Assembly: GCA_964386865.1 (NCBI GenBank)
Contig: CAYLUN010000174.1
Location: 1-7,126, forward strand
Reading direction: 5' to 3'
Length of the DNA: 7,126 bases
Source: CAYLUN01 sp964386865
GTDB lineage: Bacteria; Verrucomicrobiota; Kiritimatiellia; RFP12; UBA1067
The notes below the pieces were generated by a model that saw only the letters and a list, made by a program, of their open reading frames with translations, had not been told where the DNA came from and searched no databases. How positions within the stretch are numbered: position 1 is the first letter of the stretch; every line of letters begins with the position of its first letter. Position numbers and translations under genes: made by a program. This document shows, piece by piece, positions 1 to 6,394 of this stretch.

Positions 1-1
1 C

Positions 2-1264
2 CTCGTGATCTTTTTCGAAATACAGGACGCGGGCGATCAGAATGATCACGCCGCCCAGAACATAGAAAACGGACAGCGATGCCAGCCCGAACGACAGGCC
101 GAAATCCGCCTTGAGCGCGCCCAGCACCGTCGGCGAGACCGCGCCGACCAAGAACGCGAACGCGAGCATGAGCCCCGTGGCCGAGGCGCGGTACTGCGGT
201 TTGATCACGTCGAAGAGCGACGCGAACAGGTTCGAATCGTAAAGGCCCCGGAACAGGCCGAAGAGTCCGAGGGCGGCGAAACACGCGGCCTCGGACTTGG
301 AACGCGATAGCGCGACGATGAACGGCGCGCCGGCCAGCAGCCCCAAGATGTTCGACTCCAGGCGGACTCCCTTACGGCGCGGCGCCCAGCGGTCCGTCAG
401 ACGCCCGCCGAGCATCACGCCCAAAAACGCGCACCCGTAATGGTAGAACACGGCCGAGAAGCCCGCCTTGTCCGCGGCAAAGCCGAAACGCTCGCTCAGA
501 AACGTCGGCGTCCACGTCTTAAAGCCGACCTCCACGTAGACCATGCAGCCGAACGCCAGCGCCAGCGCGATGGCCGAGCGCTTTCCGAGGACGTGGTCCA
601 GCGTTTCGCGCAGCGAGACGCGCGGCGCGCCCCCGGCCGGCTTCAGGTTGGGCGTGTCGCGCAGAAGAAAGAACACCACGACGGCCCAAATCAGGCCGGC
701 CGCGCCGAACAGCAGAAACGGCATGCGCCACCCCAACGCCGTCGTCCGCGCCAAATACCCGGAAAAGTAGCCGCTGAACAGGATGCCGAGATAGAGCGCG
801 GCCTGATGGATCGAGAAAGCCGTGGCCCTGCTCTTCTCGTGGAATTGCCCCAGAAGCGATGTGGCCGGCGGATAGTAGAACGCCTCGCCCGCGCCGAAAA
901 TGACGCCGTAGAAGACGATCAGGGCGACCAGCCCGCCGCCGAGCCCGGTCAGCAACGTGCCGACGCTGAAGACCAGCAGACTGAAAAGCACCTGCCACTT
1001 GCGGCTCAGACGGTCGCCCAGAAAACCCGCGAGCGGCACGCACAGGCCGTAACAGGCGACGAACACCGAGGCGACCAGACCCGCCTGAACGTCGGACAGC
1101 CCCAGTCCGCCGGAGCCGGCCGCAGCCTTGATCTGGGTCAGCACGGTGCTGTAAATCTGCCGGTTGCCCTGATTCAGGAAGAACACCACGCACAGCAGCA
1201 CCACCAGCCGCCACTTGTACGACACCGGCACCGCGCACCTGTTACCGCACGTATCTTGACTCAT
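2..1264 (-). CDS. MFS transporter, sugar-acid (anion:cation symporter-like) type, C-terminus cut by window edge
   Basis: This is a cytoplasmic-membrane secondary transporter of the Major Facilitator Superfamily, probably importing a sugar acid or sugar by proton symport. The frame is open from the ATG at 1264 to the window edge (421 codons, no stop), so only the last few residues should be missing. TM1 begins at about residue 19 (WRLVVLLCVVFFLNQGNRQ). The family motif A, GDRLSRKW, lies at 83-90 between TM2 and TM3 and is echoed after TM8 by GGRLTDRWAPRRKG (286-299). The stretch EAFYYPPATSLLGQF at 127-141 and IHQAALYLG at 152-160 resemble the hexuronate/anion:cation symporter branch. RGLYDSNLFASLFDVI (339-354) is a further conserved-looking loop/helix. 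An in-frame ATG at 1285 would add seven residues, but the purine-rich GAGGGGCGGG just upstream favours 1264. It is the last visible gene of the cluster. The exact substrate cannot be read from the sequence. Confidence 0.93.
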   Translation of the reverse strand, partial: MSQDTCGNRCAVPVSYKWRLVVLLCVVFFLNQGNRQIYSTVLTQIKAAAGSGGLGLSDVQAGLVASVFVACYGLCVPLAGFLGDRLSRKWQVLFSLLVFSVGTLLTGLGGGLVALIVFYGVIFGAGEAFYYPPATSLLGQFHEKSRATAFSIHQAALYLGILFSGYFSGYLARTTALGWRMPFLLFGAAGLIWAVVVFFLLRDTPNLKPAGGAPRVSLRETLDHVLGKRSAIALALAFGCMVYVEVGFKTWTPTFLSERFGFAADKAGFSAVFYHYGCAFLGVMLGGRLTDRWAPRRKGVRLESNILGLLAGAPFIVALSRSKSEAACFAALGLFGLFRGLYDSNLFASLFDVIKPQYRASATGLMLAFAFLVGAVSPTVLGALKADFGLSFGLASLSVFYVLGGVIILIARVLYFEKDHE

Positions 1265-1358
1265 GGGCCCGCCCCTCTCCCTCATTGCCGTTGTCGAGCC
1301 TTAAGGCCCTCAAGCGGAAGTCGTCTCCAACTGCCAGTTGTGTGTGTTGTCGCGCCAC
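1265..1358 (-). promoter_or_regulatory. Gap between glycosidase and MFS genes, with two perfect short palindromes
   Basis: This 94-base gap upstream of the MFS gene contains two perfect inverted repeats. CAACTG-C-CAGTTG is at 1328-1340 and GCCTTAAGGC is at 1298-1307. The first has a one-base centre and no following T-run, so it is unlikely to be an intrinsic terminator. Both could be protein-binding sites controlling the transporter, or chance palindromes. A purine-rich ribosome-site candidate (AGGGG, seven bases before the ATG) ends the gap. No convincing -35/-10 pair was seen, so the transporter may be transcribed from further upstream. Confidence 0.3.
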
Positions 1359-3812
1359 CTATTTTGAAATCAGGCAAACGGCTTTGATGGCGAGATCGGA
1401 AACAATCTCCGGTAAATCGCACGGAACAAGACCGCCGGCAGCCTCGACCTCGCGCGTGGCGGTGACGGTGCCTTGGACTGTGTCCCAGAACTCCAGCCGA
1501 TACGTGCCCGGCGCGGCGACGGGGATTTTCAGCACAGCGCTCTGGACGTCCGGGGAGGGGTCTTTAGCTGGCGGTTTGACGACCCAGGCCAGTGTCTTGT
1601 GCGCGGAGCGAAGGGCGAAAGCGCGCAATTGGCTGTCGGAAATCTCCGGCTTGGCGATCTCCCAGCGCACTTTTGTCAGATGCTCACCGTCGAGATACTG
1701 CGCGATCACTTTCGCGTGAACAAGCCGATTGCCGTCGTCGAGTTCGACGTTGAACCACTCGGTACCGCCACAGGCCAGTTTCATGAACAGGCAAAGCCAG
1801 AGATGATTGTGGTAGCCGGCCGTGATCCGGTCCAACCGCTCGACGATGCCGGTGAGGTCCATCGCGGTGTTCACGCTGCCCTCCACATCCAATACGGGCG
1901 CCTGAATGCCGGTCAATGCGGCGTAGGTGGCCGCGCAACGCTCGAACGTCCCGTTATACCAATCCGGCAGCAGGACCACATCGCTGCCGTGCTTGAGCGA
2001 GTCCACTCCTTCACTCACACCGTGCGGATGCTGATAGATGTCCAGGCTGCGGATGCAGTCGTGATAGGGCAGCACCTCTGGATTAAACGTGCCGTCCTCC
2101 TCGGCGCAGTTCCACAGCCAGATGGCTGGACTGTCGGCCAGGCGACTCACGAAGTGGAAGAGTTCGATGCGCCCGCCAGGTTCAAACCCAAGTTCCTCGA
2201 TGCTGGGGAGTCCGTTCTGGCGGATGATTTGCGGCTGCGTGCTCATCACGTTGCGGCCCCATTTGACGTTGTTGTAATAGGTGCGGCCGGAGGCTGGCCG
2301 GCCATAGGTGATCCAATAGACGCCGTTGGCCTCCATCGCGCGCACGGCGGCGTCGAGTTTCCAGGCCACGTAGTTGTCAATGGAACCGCCTTTCAGGTAG
2401 AGCTGCCCAAAATGCCAGCGCGCGAGGTATTCGTAGGTGGAGCGGCTTACTCCTTTGCGCTCGTAGTATTTCTTGAGTGGTTCGATCGGAATCCAGCGTG
2501 TGTTGCCGCCAAACATCCAGTTCTCCGTCTGGCGGAACCACCCGCTCGGCCCGGTGCCGTAGAAACTCTCGCCGTTGTCGAACTCGAAGAAGCGTGGATC
2601 GTTCTTGCTGACCCGCAGAAAACCGCGCGCGGCCTTCGGTGTGACTTCAAAACCGCCGGCATCGAACATGGCCTGCCCCGTCCGATCCTTGACAGTGAGA
2701 CGAACGGTATGGCGACCGGTCTCACGTGGCCGGTAGTTGAACCGCCACGGCGTGCCGAGGCCGCGAATCGGCAGCAGGATTTCCTCGTGCTCACCGACCT
2801 TCACCGGCTCGTAATCTTGGGAGAAAAAGGCGTGAACCGTCTCGGTCTTGCCGCTGGGCGTGCAAATTTCGGCAGTGACATCAACTTCTTTCGGTTCGAA
2901 CGGATTGCGGTAGGTTCCCGTCACTTGCAGCGGAACGCGGAGCAACTCGGACTGTTTCACGTTCGCTGGCAGCGCATCGCAGCGGATACTGGGCGCACGG
3001 CTGTCAGCGGTGAAGTGAAGCTGTGCCACGTCCACCTTTTGGAGCCTCGACACGTTCCGATCGGCCCCCGACACGACGCTGATTAACTCGTCCTCGCGCA
3101 AGCCGTAGATGGGAATGCGTAGCGTGGCCAGTTCCTCCGCACGGAACTCCGTCTGGTTGCCGCGGGCGAGCACGGCGTCGCCGTAGTGCAACAGCACGCG
3201 CAGCGAACCGCGCACCGGGCGGTCGAGCACAATGCCGCCATCATCGCTGCGGTGGAACGGAATCGTCCGTTGCAGGCAAACCAGTCCCAGCAAACCGATG
3301 GATCGCACGCTTCCGGCTGGGTCGCAACGAACCAAAAGCTCGTTCTCCTCTCCATAACGCAGCGCGTCAGTCAGTTCGATGCGAAATGGCCCCGCCACGT
3401 CGTGCATCCAGGCGTACTGGACACGTTTACCCACCTGCCGGCCGTTGACGTAAACGTTGCCGCTGCCGCCCAGCGCGGTGCAGAAAAAGGCGATCCGGTC
3501 GCCTTGGGCGTCTGCCGGGACAAAGACCTGCGTCCGGACCCAGACCGCGCCCTTGCGCAGTTCGCTGTGCCCGACCAAGTCCCAGCTCCTCCCGACGCGG
3601 ATGGGTGCCCAGTTGGTTTGCGCTCGGACTTGGTCGAGCGTGGCCTTGGCGGACGCGTCATGCACGTAATCCCACGTCACCTTGCGCAGGTCTAAGATCG
3701 CTTTGCAATTGAGCTTGGGCGTTGCGTCAGGCCTGGTGCTGTCGGCGGCGCGCGACGCGGCCAGCGGAGTCAGCAGCAGCGCGGCGAGGGCGAGGGCTTT
3801 GATTGCGTTCAT
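1359..3812 (-). CDS. Large secreted multidomain glycoside-hydrolase-like protein (galactose-binding-like domain, DUF5060-like domain, TIM barrel, C-terminal beta-sandwich)
   Basis: This 817-residue protein is probably an exported glycosidase that acts on a glycan outside the cytoplasm. Residues 1-23 form a Sec signal peptide: MNAIK, then a hydrophobic ALALAALLLTPLAA core and an A-S-R-A/A-D cleavage site. Residues about 70-180 look like the galactose-binding-like fold of GH2 N-termini (GAVWVRTQVFVP at 88-99; GSGNVYVNGRQVG at 116-128). Residues about 295-392 resemble the Ig-like DUF5060 domain, ending in GRHTVRLTV and GGFEVTP. The catalytic barrel seems to start at about 397 with PRFFEFDNGESFYGTG (406-421), a typical opening of DUF4038/GH5-like barrels. 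Candidate catalytic acids are E571/E572 in WLWNCAEED and E643 in PVLDVEG. The C-terminal 100 residues look like a beta-sandwich. The start is supported by AGGAG ten bases upstream and by the signal peptide. I cannot assign a GH family number or substrate. Its position before an MFS gene supports a sugar-release role. Confidence 0.8.
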   Translation of the reverse strand: MNAIKALALAALLLTPLAASRAADSTRPDATPKLNCKAILDLRKVTWDYVHDASAKATLDQVRAQTNWAPIRVGRSWDLVGHSELRKGAVWVRTQVFVPADAQGDRIAFFCTALGGSGNVYVNGRQVGKRVQYAWMHDVAGPFRIELTDALRYGEENELLVRCDPAGSVRSIGLLGLVCLQRTIPFHRSDDGGIVLDRPVRGSLRVLLHYGDAVLARGNQTEFRAEELATLRIPIYGLREDELISVVSGADRNVSRLQKVDVAQLHFTADSRAPSIRCDALPANVKQSELLRVPLQVTGTYRNPFEPKEVDVTAEICTPSGKTETVHAFFSQDYEPVKVGEHEEILLPIRGLGTPWRFNYRPRETGRHTVRLTVKDRTGQAMFDAGGFEVTPKAARGFLRVSKNDPRFFEFDNGESFYGTGPSGWFRQTENWMFGGNTRWIPIEPLKKYYERKGVSRSTYEYLARWHFGQLYLKGGSIDNYVAWKLDAAVRAMEANGVYWITYGRPASGRTYYNNVKWGRNVMSTQPQIIRQNGLPSIEELGFEPGGRIELFHFVSRLADSPAIWLWNCAEEDGTFNPEVLPYHDCIRSLDIYQHPHGVSEGVDSLKHGSDVVLLPDWYNGTFERCAATYAALTGIQAPVLDVEGSVNTAMDLTGIVERLDRITAGYHNHLWLCLFMKLACGGTEWFNVELDDGNRLVHAKVIAQYLDGEHLTKVRWEIAKPEISDSQLRAFALRSAHKTLAWVVKPPAKDPSPDVQSAVLKIPVAAPGTYRLEFWDTVQGTVTATREVEAAGGLVPCDLPEIVSDLAIKAVCLISK

Positions 3813-3822
3813 GCGGTCGTGT

Positions 3823-3827
3823 CTCCT
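3823..3827 (-). promoter_or_regulatory. Ribosome binding site of the glycosidase gene
   Basis: AGGAG on the minus strand lies ten bases before the ATG at 3812. The spacing is slightly long. It supports that start, which also gives a complete signal peptide. Confidence 0.6.
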
Positions 3828-3835
3828 GTGTGGGG

Positions 3836-3849
3836 TGAATGATCATACA
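3836..3849 (-). promoter_or_regulatory. Imperfect palindrome overlapping a possible -10 element upstream of the glycosidase gene
   Basis: The minus strand reads TGTATGATCATTCA, a 14-base inverted repeat with a single mismatched pair around TGATCA. It includes TATGAT (3842-3847), one base from the consensus -10 hexamer. Its position would give a leader of about 20 bases carrying the AGGAG site. No good -35 hexamer is visible at the expected distance, so the promoter reading is weak. An operator for a dimeric regulator, covering a promoter private to the secreted glycosidase, is one interpretation. The rest of the 105-base gap (3813-3917) shows nothing else I can interpret. Confidence 0.3.
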
Positions 3850-3917
3850 TCACACGAATGATTCGACCGCCTGGCATACGAGCGGAAGCGACGGGAATCG
3901 CTGTGTGAACGTGCTTT

Positions 3918-4940
3918 TCATAGGGATCCGGAAAGGAAGTTGTGCAAGTCGGTTGCGAGGGCGCCCTGAAGGTGGTGGAACTCGGGCGTGTTCGAGCGCG
4001 CCCAGGCGCTCTCCATGGCCGGCCGGAGGCGGCGGTAGAAGCCGCCGGTAAGGGCATTCGGAAGATCGGCCTCCCATGCGGCGCCGTGGGCTGGCTGCCC
4101 GCCGCAGACCGCATAGACGTTCGTCTGGCAGTCGGCCCCGGTCACCCACTCGAGGAAACTCAGTGCCAGCTCTCGGTTCTTTGAGAATGCCGAGACCGCC
4201 AACCCGGCCCCGCCGAGGACCGCGCCCGTCAACGCCAGCGGCGTGGGATGAAAGGCGACAGGATATTTTGCGAAACCCGGGCGGCTGTAGCTCGAGTATC
4301 CGTAACACGCGGGAACGAACGCAATATTCTCCCCGCGCGCCATCGACTCAAGGATCTGAATGCTCCCTTCCTGCAAACGCCCGATCCCCCCGGTGAGCGC
4401 GAGGAGTTCGCGGAGCTTCCCGCGTGCCGCCGTGTCGCTGTCGCCTCCGTTGGTCAGCATGAAGTAGAGCGCGGCGGCGGTCATGCGCGAGAAGCCCTGC
4501 GCCGCGCGTCCGTCGCGGGCCAGACCGATGAGTTCCTCCCAGGTCCGCGGGACCGTGTGCAGGAGGTCTTCGCGCGCGGCGCTCACGATGCAGGCGGCAT
4601 CGAGCGGCAGCCCCCACGGACGCCCCTTGTAGACATAGCTGCGGTAGGAGGCCCCGACGCTGTGGCGTTCCCGGTCGGCCAGCACCTCCGCCGGCAGGTG
4701 CTCGTCGAGGGGCAGAAACAGCCCCTGCTCGACCGCCTCGCCGGTCATCGGGTGATCGAAGGCGATCAGGTCAAACTGTCGCGCCAGCTCTTCCAGCGGA
4801 CCCTCGCCGAACGTCCGGGCGGAATGCGGGACAACCTCGAATCGCACGCCCGGGTTCCGGTCTGCAAAAAGCTGGCCGGCCGACGCGAGCGGCGCGATGC
4901 CGCGGACGTGGCCCCAACTGGTGGCCCGCAGCGCATTCAT
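3918..4940 (-). CDS. Family 1-like extracellular solute-binding protein lacking a signal peptide
   Basis: This 340-residue protein has the fold signature of the sugar-binding components of ABC importers (SBP_bac_1/8 type). The N-terminal lobe has FADRNPGVRFEVVP (25-38), ELARQFDLIAFDHP (51-64) and GLFLPLDEHLP (73-83). YKGRPWGLPLDAACIVS (104-120) matches the usual hinge-region strand. LGGAGLAVSAFSKN, ELALSFLEWVTG and QTNVYAVCGGQPA (242-284) match the conserved C-terminal part. The start is ATG 4940, which overlaps the TGA of the upstream gene (ATGA). A longer reading back to 5168 is only a shadow of that gene. The N-terminus MNALRATSWGHVRG has no hydrophobic segment or lipobox, so the protein looks cytoplasmic. 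No ABC permease or ATPase gene is in the window. Signal-less homologues of this type do exist as a family, as far as I recall. The role may be intracellular ligand binding, or unknown. There is no canonical Shine-Dalgarno site, only G-rich sequence, which fits translational coupling. Confidence 0.85.
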   Translation of the reverse strand: MNALRATSWGHVRGIAPLASAGQLFADRNPGVRFEVVPHSARTFGEGPLEELARQFDLIAFDHPMTGEAVEQGLFLPLDEHLPAEVLADRERHSVGASYRSYVYKGRPWGLPLDAACIVSAAREDLLHTVPRTWEELIGLARDGRAAQGFSRMTAAALYFMLTNGGDSDTAARGKLRELLALTGGIGRLQEGSIQILESMARGENIAFVPACYGYSSYSRPGFAKYPVAFHPTPLALTGAVLGGAGLAVSAFSKNRELALSFLEWVTGADCQTNVYAVCGGQPAHGAAWEADLPNALTGGFYRRLRPAMESAWARSNTPEFHHLQGALATDLHNFLSGSL

Positions 4941-6058
4941 TTCCCCACCCCCGCATGGGCAGGGCTTCCGTTCAAGGCATGGAGCAGGCCCTTGAGGTAG
5001 CCGATCGTGTAGGCCCGGCCGCGATAGCCGCCCATCGGGTGGTAATAGGGCGTCATCTCGCGCGATTCCTGTGTGCGCCAGGGAGTGTCGCCCTCGATCT
5101 CGGGCACATGGCCAGGAATCATCACGCCGCGAAAGCCGGCATCCCTGAGAGCACGCAGGAGTTCCCAAGCATCGTAATCAGCCTCGTCGATGAAGGTTTC
5201 GTGAAATCTGGGGATGCGGCCCTTCACGGCCTGAAAGTGGACATAAATGAGTTTCCCTTGAGGGCCGTAGTGTTTGATGGCGCTGAAAATGTCCTCGCCC
5301 ATTTCGGTCCAATTGCCAAGACAGAAGCAGAGTCCGTGATTGGCGCTGGGGCGCAGGGCGAGCGCCTTGTCGAAAGCGGCGCGGCTGCGGAGCAGACAGG
5401 GCACGCCGCCGACGGACTCGACCGGGGGATCGTTCGGGTGCGCCGCGAGCGTCACGCCTTCGGCTTCCGCCACGGGCAGGACACGATCGAGAAACCAGGC
5501 GTAGTTGTCCCACAGCTCCTCCTCGGAGAAGCGGCGTCCGCGAATGAAGGGTGCGCTCTCCGCCTCCGCCAGAGCGAACCCAGTGCTGGTGGCACCGCCG
5601 CGCAACGGCGTGTCGAGAGACGTGCGCCAGACGCCCTGGGGCATCCAGTTGTAACCCAGCACAGGGATGCCGGCGCGGCCGACATTACGAATCGTGGCGC
5701 TGAAATGCTCCACCTGTTTCTCGCGCCCTTCTTCGCCGAAGATGAGCTTGTCGTAGGATTGAAGCGGCGGCGTCTCGACCGCAAAGACTCGCAGGCCGTG
5801 GTTCTCGGCCTGGCTGCGCAATGCCACGAGTTCTTTGAACGGCACTTCGCCGCCTCCGGGCTGGCGGGGGGCGCGAAAGGTCGTGCCCCAAAGAATGATG
5901 TCGGTCACGCCGAGTTGGCGGATGAACCGCAAGCGTTCCTCGGCCGGGGTTACAAAGGTGGCGAGCGCAACGCGCATCGGAAGTTTTTCCATTGCGGCAC
6001 GGCGTTCGGCGGCGGTGACGCCGGGATCGGGAATGGGACGTTGATCTTGGGTGCTCAT
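4937..6058 (-). CDS. UxuA-like (mannonate dehydratase family) TIM-barrel enzyme with altered active-site motif
   Basis: This 373-residue protein resembles mannonate dehydratase (UxuA; D-mannonate to 2-keto-3-deoxygluconate) in the xylose-isomerase-like TIM-barrel superfamily. The barrel starts near MRVALATFV (28-36), after an unusual extension of about 27 residues. Supporting motifs are LGYNWMP (134-140), AAHPNDPP with His207 (205-212), GLCFCLGNW with Cys244/Cys246 (242-250), IYVHFQAVKG with His274 (271-280), FHETFIDEADYD (285-296) and the C-terminal GRAYTIGYLKGL. UxuA normally has Arg-Pro-Asp-His near the C-terminus, where the Asp is a metal ligand and the His catalytic. Here it reads Ile-Pro-Gly-His (314-317), so His317 remains but Arg and Asp are gone. 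Tyr345 may match the catalytic tyrosine. Substrate and reaction may therefore differ, for instance another sugar-acid dehydratase or an isomerase. An excellent AGGAGG six bases before the ATG fixes the start. Both ends overlap the neighbouring genes by four bases. Confidence 0.85.
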   Translation of the reverse strand: MSTQDQRPIPDPGVTAAERRAAMEKLPMRVALATFVTPAEERLRFIRQLGVTDIILWGTTFRAPRQPGGGEVPFKELVALRSQAENHGLRVFAVETPPLQSYDKLIFGEEGREKQVEHFSATIRNVGRAGIPVLGYNWMPQGVWRTSLDTPLRGGATSTGFALAEAESAPFIRGRRFSEEELWDNYAWFLDRVLPVAEAEGVTLAAHPNDPPVESVGGVPCLLRSRAAFDKALALRPSANHGLCFCLGNWTEMGEDIFSAIKHYGPQGKLIYVHFQAVKGRIPRFHETFIDEADYDAWELLRALRDAGFRGVMIPGHVPEIEGDTPWRTQESREMTPYYHPMGGYRGRAYTIGYLKGLLHALNGSPAHAGVGK

Positions 6059-6360
6059 GTGTTTCCTCCTGAAAACAGAACCGCGCCGCGTTCAGCGCGT
6101 TTGAAACTTAACACTTCTCCGCGCTCGGCTTCGGTGACCACGAGACCCAGCTCGCCTGACGGATCAAATGCGCAGTTGGCGGGATTGCGTCCGGGCGTCG
6201 GGATGTTTTCGCAGAAGCGCCCGCCGGCATCCACCCGCACGACGGCTCCCGCGCCGTAGACGGCGACGAACAGCGAACCGTCGCGTGCGAAGGCCGGACC
6301 TTCGGGAAATCGCAAGCCGGCGGCCAGCGCACGAACGGATAAGGCGTTGTTTTGCGTCAT
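6055..6360 (-). CDS. Miniature SMP-30/gluconolactonase-like protein (101 aa)
   Basis: This small protein belongs to the SMP-30/gluconolactonase/LRE beta-propeller group, whose usual members are near 300 residues and hydrolyse sugar lactones with a bound divalent metal. GLRFPEGPAFARDGSLFV (15-32) matches the start of the family; Glu20 in FPEGP is the usual first metal ligand. The sequence then passes directly into VAVYGAGAVVRVDAGG and IPTPGRNPANCAFDPSGELG with VVTEAERGEV (32-83), which resembles the last blades of full-length homologues. The middle of the propeller, carrying the other ligands, is absent. It could be an in-frame deletion remnant or a genuine short subfamily. Intact translation signals argue it is expressed: GGAG lies seven bases before the ATG, and the TGA overlaps the next start as ATGA. 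It begins 34 bases after the RraA-like gene. Lactonase activity by the monomer is doubtful. Confidence 0.72.
   Translation of the reverse strand: MTQNNALSVRALAAGLRFPEGPAFARDGSLFVAVYGAGAVVRVDAGGRFCENIPTPGRNPANCAFDPSGELGLVVTEAERGEVLSFKRAERGAVLFSGGNT
6064..6070 (-). promoter_or_regulatory. Strong ribosome binding site of the UxuA-like gene, inside the end of the SMP-30-like gene
   Basis: AGGAGGA on the minus strand ends five bases before the ATG at 6058. It lies within the last codons of the preceding gene (encoding Ser-Gly-Gly-Asn-Thr). This fixes the start of the UxuA-like protein and provides reinitiation at the ATGA overlap. Confidence 0.85.
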
Positions 6361-6367
6361 GAGGTGA

Positions 6368-6371
6368 CTCC
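6368..6371 (-). promoter_or_regulatory. Ribosome binding site of the miniature SMP-30-like gene
   Basis: GGAG on the minus strand stands seven bases before the ATG at 6360, in the 34-base gap after the RraA-like gene. It supports translation of the short protein as an independent gene. Confidence 0.55.
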
Positions 6372-6394
6372 GTTCAGCTCCTGTTCACGCTGAC

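Noticed and set aside
519..1238. Minus-strand open frame of 239 codons in another frame of the MFS gene
   Set aside because: It is Arg/Gly-rich without membrane segments. The frame starting at 1264 gives a complete hydrophobic MFS protein with motif A, so this is a shadow.
1328..1340. Rho-independent terminator after the glycosidase gene
   Set aside because: The inverted repeat has only a one-base centre and is not followed by a run of T in the reading direction.
1290..1352. Repeated 7-mer GTTGTCG at 1290-1296 and 1346-1352, with a short TG run at 1338-1346
   Set aside because: It is too short and too few to count as iterons or a repeat array; chance is likely.
440..1387. Plus-strand open frame of 315 codons over the MFS gene
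   Set aside because: The composition is Arg, Gln and His-rich with no family resemblance, and it is antisense to the transporter.
1473..3086. Long plus-strand open frame (537 codons) opposite the glycosidase gene
   Set aside because: Its translation is low-complexity and matches no family I recognise. It lies wholly antisense to a gene with clear domains and a signal peptide, as expected by chance in G+C-rich coding DNA.
4941..5168. N-terminal extension of the solute-binding protein back to 5168
   Set aside because: These 76 codons overlap the conserved C-terminal region of the UxuA-like gene in a different frame and give no signal peptide. The ATGA junction at 4940 is the better start.
4955..6259. 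Plus-strand open frame (434 codons) opposite the UxuA-like and SMP-30-like genes
   Set aside because: The product is rich in Arg, Ala and Gly with no recognisable motif, and the minus strand holds well-conserved genes with ribosome sites.
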